From a virus: a stretch of 32,168 nt of DNA. Position 1 is the stretch's first letter. Each line of letters begins with the position of its first letter. The DNA is taken from IMG/VR virus record IMGVR_UViG_3300006315_000090, positions 1 through 32,168 of that record; one strand, given 5' to 3'. Of the stretch, positions 12,293-19,879 are shown in pieces. The position numbers and the translations under genes are program-made. The notes under the pieces were generated by a model. The model worked only from the letters and a program-made list of their open reading frames with translations. It was not told the origin of the DNA and ran no database searches.

Positions 12293-12549
12293 TAGTAGTT
12301 ATAACTCCCTGTAGGTTTATCATCTTTTTGTAAAGCTTTAAATAAATCTTCATGTTGCTGCATAATTTCTTTATCTTTATCCATCATATCATCCATTTGG
12401 TCTTGTAGTTTTTCAACATATCTTTCTAACTTATTTACTTTATCATTATTTACTGCTTGATTTGTAGATAAATCAAAAGTTCTAGTGAGTGTCCACCCAC
12501 CTAAAGCTATCAATACACCTACTAATAAAGTTATTATTTTATCTGTCAT
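12292..12549 (-). CDS. One-TM coiled-coil protein (85 aa), lysis cassette
   Basis: Begins with a membrane helix (IITLLVGVLIALGGWTLTRT) and continues as a coiled coil (NKLERYVEKLQDQMDDMMDK). Its N-terminus is clearly related to that of 11643-11840. Such proteins next to holins may be accessory holins, pinholin or antiholin partners, or XhlA-like membrane proteins. Start and stop each overlap a neighbour by one base, showing tight translational coupling. Confidence 0.65.
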   Translation of the reverse strand: MTDKIITLLVGVLIALGGWTLTRTFDLSTNQAVNNDKVNKLERYVEKLQDQMDDMMDKDKEIMQQHEDLFKALQKDDKPTGSYNY

Positions 12550-12914
12550 TAATGATTTCCATTAGCAAATTGTCTTTGCTTATCTTTTAATTTTTCTACA
12601 TCAGACTGAAGTTTATTAACTGATTTTTCTAATGCTTGAATATTAATTTTATTATGCATCATGTCATCAACTCTTCCAATTAATTTTTCTTGAGAAGAAG
12701 CAATCATTTCCAACAACATGAATTGCTCTTGGTCTATGGGTTTTTGAGTACTTGCTTCAAGTAAATCTTGTTGCATTAATTGTTTAGAAGTTTCAAGAGA
12801 TGTGAGTCGGCTAGTAATATCAGCCCATGCCCACACACCTGCCGCTACTGCAGCTAAAATACCAATCATATTTTTAATTGGCATAGAAAGTGATGTGTCT
12901 TGTGATAGTTTCAT
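12549..12914 (-). CDS. One-TM coiled-coil protein (121 aa), lysis cassette
   Basis: After a polar start, residues about 14-30 form a membrane helix (KNMIGILAAVAAGVWAWADI), followed by two long coiled-coil stretches (SRLTSLETSKQLMQQDLLEA and ALEKSVNKLQSDVEKLKDKQ). Related in design to the protein encoded next. In the periplasm such coils could bridge towards the outer membrane or oligomerise with the holin. The start overlaps the stop of the 21-residue peptide gene (ATGA). Confidence 0.65.
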   Translation of the reverse strand: MKLSQDTSLSMPIKNMIGILAAVAAGVWAWADITSRLTSLETSKQLMQQDLLEASTQKPIDQEQFMLLEMIASSQEKLIGRVDDMMHNKINIQALEKSVNKLQSDVEKLKDKQRQFANGNH

Positions 12915-12976
12915 TTAGATAAGTCTTTGAATAACCATTCCAAATACTTGTTCCATAGTTTTTTCAACCACTTCAT
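12911..12976 (-). CDS. 21-residue cationic amphipathic peptide
   Basis: A strong ribosome site (GAGGAGTACTT) precedes ATG 12976 and the frame ends at 12911, overlapping the next start as ATGA. The peptide, MKWLKKLWNKYLEWLFKDLSK, alternates Lys with Trp, Leu, Tyr and Phe so that a helix would have one basic and one hydrophobic face, resembling membrane-active antimicrobial peptides. Directly downstream of the holin, it may help disrupt a membrane at lysis. A cationic 'disruptin' lysis protein is known in a coliphage, but there is no sequence link. Good evidence for translation, none for function. Confidence 0.6.
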   Translation of the reverse strand: MKWLKKLWNKYLEWLFKDLSK

Positions 12977-12990
12977 AAGTACTCCTCATT

Positions 12991-13356
12991 TTATTTTTTT
13001 CTATTTTTTAATAAACTTGTAACGGATATTCCATAGTTTCCACCGACTACTATAAACACTAAGTAAAGGTAGACTTCAGGAATTTCTTTTAATCTGTTAA
13101 AATAAAATTCAGTTCTATTTAATATTAGTTCATCACCGAAGTAAGAACCATAAGCTAGTATGCCTAATGGTGCTAGTATAAATGCACCTAATATTAAATC
13201 TAAGAATAAAGAACCATTTCGTTTAGCTCTTTCATTTCCAGTAGCCATCTCTTGCATAGCTATTGCGTGTGCTCTGTCAGACTTTTCTTTTCTTCTTGTC
13301 ATAAAAGTACCGACAGCTTTTGAACCAAGTTTAAATAATATATTGTATGGTATCAT
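12991..13356 (-). CDS. Holin of the three-TM gene-transfer-release type
   Basis: The protein starts with an amphipathic basic segment (KLGSKAVGTFMTRRKEKSDR, AHAIAMQEMA) and then has two clear membrane helices, LDLILGAFILAPLGILAYGS and EVYLYLVFIVVGGNYGISV, with a basic C-terminus. The order helix - TM - amphipathic 'NR..FYF.RL..IP' - TM with GG.YG is that of the holin family with three TMs named for gene-transfer-agent release (PF11351-like). It would form the inner-membrane lesion that times lysis. It sits between the Hsp20 gene and several one-TM proteins in one leftward operon. No separate endolysin gene is visible nearby. Confidence 0.75.
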   Translation of the reverse strand: MIPYNILFKLGSKAVGTFMTRRKEKSDRAHAIAMQEMATGNERAKRNGSLFLDLILGAFILAPLGILAYGSYFGDELILNRTEFYFNRLKEIPEVYLYLVFIVVGGNYGISVTSLLKNRKK

Positions 13357-13367
13357 AATAATTTTTC

Positions 13368-13403
13368 ATGGCGGCAGAGCAACTCACAGGTTGTTACCGC
13401 CAT
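13368..13403. repeat. Large inverted repeat between Hsp20 and holin genes
   Basis: ATGGCGG (13368-13374) pairs with CCGCCAT (13397-13403), and inside it CAAC (13380-13383) pairs with GTTG (13390-13393), giving a two-stage hairpin that is G+C-rich for this genome. On the leftward message it lies just before the holin start and is followed by an A-rich, not T-rich, sequence, so it is not a normal terminator. It might limit holin translation or act as an RNA processing site. Confidence 0.5.
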
Positions 13404-13418
13404 CACAGTAAAGACTAA

Positions 13419-13838
13419 TTACTTAATCTTTATTGTCTTAGGTTTTTTCTCTTCAGGTAAGTCTTGATAGAGTTTGATTTTAAGCATTCCATCTTTAAAA
13501 TCAGCATCTTCTACCTTCATATACTCCGAGAGAGTAAACTTCCTTAACACACTTCTAGAAGCAATCCCTTGATGAATCAAGTTATCACTATCCTTTTGTT
13601 CTTTCTTAGCTACAACTGTAAGTATGCCATCTTGCAACTCACACTTGATGTCAGACTTAGAGAACCCAGCTAATGCCATCTCTACCTGATACTTACCATC
13701 CTTTATCTTTCTGATATTATATGGTGGAAAGTTTGAAGTGTTTATCTTAGAGACCTCATTCAATGAATCAAACATTCTATCAAAACCGATAGAGAAGTTT
13801 TTAAATGGGTCAAAATTTATTAAATCGTAATGTGTCAT
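13419..13838 (-). CDS. Small heat-shock protein, Hsp20/alpha-crystallin family
   Basis: The 139-residue protein has the IbpA-type N-terminus (FDPFKNFSIGFDRMFDSL), the alpha-crystallin domain from about residue 38 (PPYNIRKIKDGKYQVEMALA, then GFSKSDIKCELQDGILTVVA) and the signature FTLSEYMKVEDADFKDGMLK with the conserved GML motif, ending in an I-x-I-like tail (KTIKIK). It is full length. Small heat-shock proteins hold unfolding proteins in the cytoplasm and occur in many marine T4-like phages, where they are thought to help capsid folding. A clear ribosome site (AAAGGATTAAT) precedes the start, and it is the first gene behind the perfect promoter at 13903-13931. Confidence 0.92.
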   Translation of the reverse strand: MTHYDLINFDPFKNFSIGFDRMFDSLNEVSKINTSNFPPYNIRKIKDGKYQVEMALAGFSKSDIKCELQDGILTVVAKKEQKDSDNLIHQGIASRSVLRKFTLSEYMKVEDADFKDGMLKIKLYQDLPEEKKPKTIKIK

Positions 13839-13868
13839 ATTAATCCTTTCGTTAAGCGATTTAAATTG

Positions 13869-13892
13869 AGTAACCTCACAATGAGCATTACT
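13869..13892 (-). other. Leader hairpin of the Hsp20/lysis transcript
   Basis: AGTAA and TTACT, with an inner CTCA/TGAG stem and a three-base loop, form an interrupted 9-bp hairpin starting a few bases after the expected transcription start. It has no T-run and so resembles a 5' stabilising hairpin more than a terminator. Confidence 0.45.
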
Positions 13893-13895
13893 TCA

Positions 13896-13915
13896 TTCCT
13901 ATATTATAGTAGGAA
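13896..13915. promoter_or_regulatory. Operator-like palindrome over the -10 box
   Basis: TTCCTA and TAGGAA form a perfect 6-base inverted repeat with an 8-base spacer holding the TATAAT box. It shares CCT-N10-AGG, centred on the -10, with the palindrome at 2170-2187, suggesting one common regulator for both promoters. Confidence 0.55.
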
Positions 13916-13931
13916 TTTCTTTACTTGTCAA
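13903..13931 (-). promoter_or_regulatory. Perfect-consensus sigma70 promoter for the Hsp20/lysis operon
   Basis: On the minus strand TTGACA (13931-13926) and TATAAT (13908-13903) are separated by 17 bases, a match at all twelve consensus positions. The -35 box covers the last codons of the upstream structural gene. Initiation is expected near 13896, about 58 bases before the Hsp20 start. Confidence 0.85.
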
Positions 13932-16900
13932 CAAACAAACCAGACATTAATGTGCTTAATTCTTTAGCTCTTTTAGGGGTCTGATTAGCCCATTCACTAT
14001 CAAGCATTTCCTTTGATGCAAGGTTATAGTTACCATCATTTATATGTTTTAAAGTTTTTTTAAAATTAGATAAATTAGTTCCACCCATTTGATATGCCAT
14101 TTCTACTAAAATATTATAAGCTTTAGGATTGACTTTACTTTTATTAACTAATTTATCTACAGCTTTGGATGCTATCTCAACATCTTGTTGAAAAAATTTC
14201 TCAATTTCTTCATCACTATATACATCTTTAGTTTTTTTATCTAATACATGACCATGACCAACAGTCCAAAAATCTTCTTTAACTTTTGTGCCATCTGCTT
14301 TTGTATATTCTAATTGATATGGTATATTCTTTTTACCTTCATGTTTTTTAATTCTCTCTTTAGTTTCTTCATCAACTATAATTGTAGCTTTTTCTTCTAC
14401 ATGAGGTAATGTATTATCATTTTTAATAGATTCTTTTGCAGCTAATATGACTGCATCTCCTTGATTAAATTTTTTTCTAAGAACTAAACCACCTAATTCA
14501 AAAGGCATAAGTTCCCCACCTATTGTACCTGAACCTTTTAATTTCAGAGGTTTTGGAATCTGAAATAAATCCCATAATCTTCTTCTCCAATTAGGAAGTG
14601 GTAATAATCTTTCATTAATAATTCTTATAGCTCTGTCGGTATTTCCATCCCATGCTTGTTTAATAGCTTGTCCAGGTGCTGATATAATTTGAAAAAAGGG
14701 AGCAAATAAGTACCATGGTTCTCTCGCACCTGGTCCAATAAATCTATTAGCAACTAATTCTGGTAAGAAACCAAACATACCTGAAAGTCTTGCACCCTCT
14801 GCCCACCATCTATTATTATTTGCATCATAATCAGTTACTACTTCACCATGTTTTGCTAATTCTCTTAATGATTGAATTCCACTATAAACTGGTAATACTG
14901 CTAAAGTTTTAACTAAAGTTTTTGCACTTCCATTTTCTATTCTTTGTAATATTTTATTTGTTTGTGCAGACTTTGCTTGTGCCCATGATAAAAACTGACC
15001 CATTAATCTAACCCATTGATTATTACTTTGAGTAAATAATAATCTATTAGATACTTGAGGAATCAATGCGTCTCTATTAGAAGTTATTACACCTGCTTGT
15101 TCTATAACTTTTTTATTAGCATTATTTAAAATAGCATCATCAAAATTTTTAGCTGCACCTATTTGTAAAGCTTGTCTATTATTTATTCCATAATTATTTT
15201 CTAAAAAATATTTAATTCGTTTTGCTCTACCACTATTATCTAATCCTTTTTTTGTTAATTGATTTAAAGTTTTGGATAAATAAAAAGCATCAGCATTTCC
15301 AACATTATAAGCAAATCTTCTAGCATAACCAGTCAACCATTCTAATCCTAAAAATTTAAACATTATATTATTAATTTTTTGATTTGGTGTTTGACCCATA
15401 AAACTATTACCCATTACTACGTTTTTACTTTCCATTCCAGCAGATTTAATTAGACCTTGTTGAATTTCATTACTAATATCATAGTTTAAATTTCTAGCTA
15501 AACCTGATTCTTTTTTTCCTCGTAAAGCAGTCTTTCTCCAACCTTGAACAATTGCTCTAAAGCTACTAGAATTTTGAAAAGGTTGAACTAAATCACCCAA
15601 AGATGTTATAGTAACTCTACCTAACATATTAGCATTACCTAATGTAGCAATAATACCTGCTGCTGATTTTGATGCACCTGTCATAGCTACACCATGTCTA
15701 TCAAAATATGCATCAATAGTATTAGCTACTAATTTCATTTCTTGATTTGCTGCACTTAAAGCTTTATCAGTTTCTAATCCTGATTTTAAATATTTATCTC
15801 GTATTTGTTTAAAGAAAGGTTGTAGTAATTCTCCATGAGTTCCAAACTGTCTAGCAAACGCAATAGATTTTACTGAATCATTTGCAATTCTACTTAATAT
15901 AAATCTAGCATCATTTACTAAGTATCCTTTTTTTTCTAATACTTCTTCTACTAATTTATATGGACCTTTTAAAGCTCTTTCTTTAGTAATATGTTCACTA
16001 ACTGGAGTGATAATAAATTTATTACCTTCTTTTGAAACACCTGATGTAGATTTTGCAAACATTTCTTTTAATACTAAAGCATTAAATACACTATCACCAG
16101 AAGTTTTATGTCCATTATAATAATTTAAAGCAGCTTTTTCTGGATTTTTATGTCCTAAACTTTTATAAATACCTTCAACAGTTTTTAAGAAAGCTTTTTC
16201 ATCTCTTTTAATTAAATCAAAATTTAAAACTCTAGGAAAATAATTATCTATTTCTTTTTTAGAAAAGAATCCTGCTGAATTATATAAATCTTTAAACTCA
16301 TCTAGATAAGTTTTAATATTTTTTGATAATTCCTCTACTCTTTTAGGAGTTTCTTTTGTTATTTGTTTTCCTCTAAGAAGTGAAATAGCTTCAGCTTGTT
16401 CAGCAGCAGTATAACCTTTAGTAAGATTATCAGCTTTTCTAAAGAAGTATCTTTGCATTTGTTCAGCAACAGCGATTGCAGATTTTTCTTGAACAGGTGA
16501 ATCAATTTCTCTTAATAAAAGTTTACTTATTTTTTCTGTAGCTCCACCATAAGAATTTAATTTAGAAGAACTTGTTGCTGACATTAAATCTCTAACTTTT
16601 TGTAAAGCTAATTGAGTTAGTTCTCTATCAATAACTCCTAATATTTTTCCTTTTTCTAATTGAGTTCCAAACTTAGAACTTCTTGCTATCATCTTTTGCA
16701 TTTGACCTGCAACAGCACCAGCAGTAGCCCAATACATTAAATCAGTTTCTTCATCACCAAATAAAATTCCACCAACAGTACCCATTCCAGCACCAACTAA
16801 TGGTCTTATTGTAGCAGATAATAAACCTCTAGCTGCCCAATCAATTCTTGTTTCATTTTTTCTTAATTGTTCTAAAATTTTTGTATTTCTATTTGCAACT

Positions 16901-18078
16901 AACTCAGACCATTTATCTAATTTTTTAGCTTGTTTATCTATTAATATTTTTTTAGCAGCTTCACTTGCTTTTTTTGCATCTATAATTTGATTTCTAATAT
17001 TAACAATTTGTTTACTAAGAGGTTCCTGTTTTAACATACCAGATAATTTTCCTGGTACTGGTTTCTTTTTTCCTTTTAATTTTCTAATGTTAATTAATAA
17101 ATTTCTTTTTTCTAATAATGTCTTTTCAAGAGCTTTAAACTTTCTAGTTTCTGCTGCCATTGGAGCAACAAAATTTCTAGTCCATTTTATTAATTCATTA
17201 TTTGCAGTTTTTACTTCTGCACTTGTAGAAACAGCTTGAATTTTTTTTAATTGAGAAGTGGAAAGATTATTATTTCTTGCAAGTTTTTTATCTATAAATT
17301 CAGCAACTAATTTAACTTCCGATTCAATCATTTTCGGAGCATATTTTTTAATTATTTTTGAACCAATAGGAATAACTGCTCCAATTGCTGCTGCAGTTGC
17401 TCCACTTACTTTAACTTTATTCCAATCTACTTCACCAGTTTTTGCTAAGTCATCTAATATAACATCACCTGATATTAACAAACCATTTAAAGTTGCTGAG
17501 CTAATTGGATTTGCCATAGCTCTGACACTAATTGGATTTAAATATCCAGCTAAATAATATGGGTCTAATAACATGGAAGCGATAGAACCAACTGTAGTTA
17601 AACCACCCTCATCTTCACGACCTTTAAATTTCCAATGTTCTTTATATAAATCTTCTATTCTTTTATTTTCATTTTCTAAAATATAATCTTTAAAAGTTTT
17701 ATCATCATCAAATACATCTTGAACATAAGCTTTTCCAATTCTAAACAGATTACCAAAAGCCATAGTTTCTTTATCCCAACCATATTCTAATCTATCCCAA
17801 TTTGTAGGTTCAGTATATGCTTCACCAGTTATAGCATTTTCGCCACCAACTAATTTGGATTTGTCTATTATAGAGTCTGTTGTGAAAGTTATTTGGGTAG
17901 GTTCTTCAACTTTTTCGCCACCAATTAATTTTGATTTATCAATTAATGTTTCTGAAATTACTTCTGTTTCTTTTTCTTTATTTTTTTCTTCTTCTTGAGA
18001 TTCAAGAATTTGTTCGTTGATGACTTCCCCACCAACTAATTTGGATTTGTCTATGATTGTTGAGATTTGTTCTGCCAT
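13921..18078 (-). CDS. Large internal virion protein with C-terminal GH24 lysozyme domain (1385 aa)
   Basis: The C-terminal ~148 residues (from about 1238) are a phage lysozyme of family GH24: IKKHEGKKNIPY with Glu 1247, DFWTVGHGHVL (canonical 'TiGyGH', Thr 1272), MAYQMGGTNLSNFKKTL and the signature SEWANQTPKRAKELSTLM. The Glu-Thr spacing is longer than in T4 lysozyme because of an insert, and the usual Asp between them is not obvious. The long middle is helical. Near residues 9-18, 46-55 and 71-80 the motif IDKSKL(V/I)GGE occurs three times, separated by acidic linkers. In T7-like phages the largest internal core protein (gp16) carries a peptidoglycan-cutting domain and is ejected to form a channel; this protein fits that role with the enzyme at the opposite end. 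It is the last gene of the structural operon. Confidence 0.85.
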   Translation of the reverse strand: MAEQISTIIDKSKLVGGEVINEQILESQEEEKNKEKETEVISETLIDKSKLIGGEKVEEPTQITFTTDSIIDKSKLVGGENAITGEAYTEPTNWDRLEYGWDKETMAFGNLFRIGKAYVQDVFDDDKTFKDYILENENKRIEDLYKEHWKFKGREDEGGLTTVGSIASMLLDPYYLAGYLNPISVRAMANPISSATLNGLLISGDVILDDLAKTGEVDWNKVKVSGATAAAIGAVIPIGSKIIKKYAPKMIESEVKLVAEFIDKKLARNNNLSTSQLKKIQAVSTSAEVKTANNELIKWTRNFVAPMAAETRKFKALEKTLLEKRNLLINIRKLKGKKKPVPGKLSGMLKQEPLSKQIVNIRNQIIDAKKASEAAKKILIDKQAKKLDKWSELVANRNTKILEQLRKNETRIDWAARGLLSATIRPLVGAGMGTVGGILFGDEETDLMYWATAGAVAGQMQKMIARSSKFGTQLEKGKILGVIDRELTQLALQKVRDLMSATSSSKLNSYGGATEKISKLLLREIDSPVQEKSAIAVAEQMQRYFFRKADNLTKGYTAAEQAEAISLLRGKQITKETPKRVEELSKNIKTYLDEFKDLYNSAGFFSKKEIDNYFPRVLNFDLIKRDEKAFLKTVEGIYKSLGHKNPEKAALNYYNGHKTSGDSVFNALVLKEMFAKSTSGVSKEGNKFIITPVSEHITKERALKGPYKLVEEVLEKKGYLVNDARFILSRIANDSVKSIAFARQFGTHGELLQPFFKQIRDKYLKSGLETDKALSAANQEMKLVANTIDAYFDRHGVAMTGASKSAAGIIATLGNANMLGRVTITSLGDLVQPFQNSSSFRAIVQGWRKTALRGKKESGLARNLNYDISNEIQQGLIKSAGMESKNVVMGNSFMGQTPNQKINNIMFKFLGLEWLTGYARRFAYNVGNADAFYLSKTLNQLTKKGLDNSGRAKRIKYFLENNYGINNRQALQIGAAKNFDDAILNNANKKVIEQAGVITSNRDALIPQVSNRLLFTQSNNQWVRLMGQFLSWAQAKSAQTNKILQRIENGSAKTLVKTLAVLPVYSGIQSLRELAKHGEVVTDYDANNNRWWAEGARLSGMFGFLPELVANRFIGPGAREPWYLFAPFFQIISAPGQAIKQAWDGNTDRAIRIINERLLPLPNWRRRLWDLFQIPKPLKLKGSGTIGGELMPFELGGLVLRKKFNQGDAVILAAKESIKNDNTLPHVEEKATIIVDEETKERIKKHEGKKNIPYQLEYTKADGTKVKEDFWTVGHGHVLDKKTKDVYSDEEIEKFFQQDVEIASKAVDKLVNKSKVNPKAYNILVEMAYQMGGTNLSNFKKTLKHINDGNYNLASKEMLDSEWANQTPKRAKELSTLMSGLFVDK

Positions 18079-18091
18079 AAGTCATAGCTCA

Positions 18092-19879
18092 CTATCTAAT
18101 TTTTCTTTTTGGAATCTTTGGTTTTACATTAGACTCTACTATAGCTTTGTTCATATCTTGTAATTTTTGCCATTCAGGATTAATAACTTTTCTTCTATTT
18201 TTTCCTCTGGTAATATATTTTCCATTCTCATCTTTTAAATATTTTTCTGGAACTCCAGCAATAGGTGCTTTCTTCATATCATTTTCAAATTTTAATGCTT
18301 CAGAAATTGATTTTTGTAAATCCGCATCATCTATTGATTTTAAATATTCTAGATTATCTTTAATTTTAAAAGCTTCACCATCTACTATTACTGCTGCACT
18401 ACCATCTTTAGTTGTACTAATTTTAAATTTTGTTTCAGATGCAGCTACCTTACCATCTGAAGTTGTTTCAACATTAGTTGTTTCTCCCTCAGTAGTTTTT
18501 GCTGTTTCATCTTTTTTCTTAGGACCATCATCAAATGCTTTTTTAATCTTTTCATCATTGTTGTATAAATAATTTTTAAATTTAACAACTGTATTTGCAT
18601 CACCATGATATAAATTTTTATATATTCTAGCACCAATGTCTTGTAATTCAACATCATCAATATCTTTATTAGCTAATAATGCTTCAGCTTTAATAAAATC
18701 TGACATATGATTAGCAACACTTTTCATTTGTTTGGCATCTGATAAATCAACTGCAACTTCACCCATCATCAAAATATTATCTTGATTTGCAATTGATATA
18801 GGAACAAATGTAGTTAATCTTAAATTCTTTAAAGGATTTCCTGCTCCTCTATTAATATTACTTCCTCTATCTTTTAATAGAGAACTCATTTCTTTATAAA
18901 CATTATCCGCATTAAAGTGTTTACCAATATTTCCCTTATTGGAATCAACTTCATTATAATGTTTCAGCATAGTATCCTTACTATTTTTAATGTCAGTAAA
19001 CATGGTTTCCATAGCTAAAAGATTTTCTATAGCAGGTCCATTCATACCTTCAATTTTACTATCTGTTTTATTATATTTATAACTTAATTCATCTCCACCA
19101 CCTAATCCAGCAGTTAAAGATAAAAATTTAAATGTGTTATTATTATTTTTACTTATATCAAATGTAATAGAATCTCGTTTACTAGACCATTCAGTTTGAA
19201 ATTCTTTTGGAGGTGTTTCATAATATGTTTTTTTACTTAATGTTATAGATGAACCATCTGTTTTATTCTTATTTTCTGCATCATCAATTTTAGTAACAAT
19301 CTCAGAAGCTTTAACATCTGCATTAATTGCTTCTTCTAAATCTTTTGTTGGAGTTTGATTAGTTGATTTACCTAAAATTTTATTAATTAAGAAGCTATCA
19401 TCCTTAGCATTTTTTAGTTCATTTGAATAATTTTTTAAAATAATATCTTCTTCTTTACTTTGTAATGCTGCTAATTTATCAGGGTCTTTTGTTTGTATTA
19501 CATAGTTATTACCAGAAGAACCAAAATTTTTAATCATTTTCTTTCTTTCAGTTTCTTCTAAATCTGCAAAACCATCAACAGTTGCTAATAAATATCTTGT
19601 TGCATATAAATCTTGGTCATAAGTTTTTCCTGAAGCTTTATTAGCTTCATTGAAAGATGCAGCTTCAGCATTTAAAGAATTAATTTTATCTAATTTATTT
19701 TTTTGTTTATAATAAGATTTAATTTCCATATCATATTTTTTATCTTTTCTTTTAATAAGAGAATCTCTTTTAGCTTTTAATTCATCAGCACGAATTAATA
19801 AATTTTCTTTAGTTACTTCTCTATCTCTTTCAATAGCACCTGTGGCAAAACTGCCTATATCCCAAAGATTAAATCCCAT
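18092..19879 (-). CDS. Putative internal virion protein (595 aa)
   Basis: No family is recognised. The N-terminus (MGFNLWDIGSFATGAIERDR) is followed by a long basic coiled coil (ADELKAKRDSLIKRKDKKYD), then a mixed alpha-beta region and a low-complexity Thr/Lys/Asp-rich linker near residues 465-490. No signal peptide. Its place directly upstream of the lysozyme-bearing core protein and downstream of small structural genes is that of T7 gp15, the second internal core protein, and its helical, Lys/Asn-rich make-up would suit it. Start overlaps the previous stop by one base (TAATG). Confidence 0.65.
   Translation of the reverse strand: MGFNLWDIGSFATGAIERDREVTKENLLIRADELKAKRDSLIKRKDKKYDMEIKSYYKQKNKLDKINSLNAEAASFNEANKASGKTYDQDLYATRYLLATVDGFADLEETERKKMIKNFGSSGNNYVIQTKDPDKLAALQSKEEDIILKNYSNELKNAKDDSFLINKILGKSTNQTPTKDLEEAINADVKASEIVTKIDDAENKNKTDGSSITLSKKTYYETPPKEFQTEWSSKRDSITFDISKNNNNTFKFLSLTAGLGGGDELSYKYNKTDSKIEGMNGPAIENLLAMETMFTDIKNSKDTMLKHYNEVDSNKGNIGKHFNADNVYKEMSSLLKDRGSNINRGAGNPLKNLRLTTFVPISIANQDNILMMGEVAVDLSDAKQMKSVANHMSDFIKAEALLANKDIDDVELQDIGARIYKNLYHGDANTVVKFKNYLYNNDEKIKKAFDDGPKKKDETAKTTEGETTNVETTSDGKVAASETKFKISTTKDGSAAVIVDGEAFKIKDNLEYLKSIDDADLQKSISEALKFENDMKKAPIAGVPEKYLKDENGKYITRGKNRRKVINPEWQKLQDMNKAIVESNVKPKIPKRKIR

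Noticed and set aside
13368-13403. Hairpin as an intrinsic terminator
   Set aside because: Neither strand has a T-run after the stem; on the leftward message it is followed by GAAAAATT.
13160-13411. Plus-strand frame across the holin gene and similar long opposite-strand frames in the structural region
   Set aside because: They mirror the codon structure of strong genes on the other strand, lack ribosome sites and have no recognisable domains.
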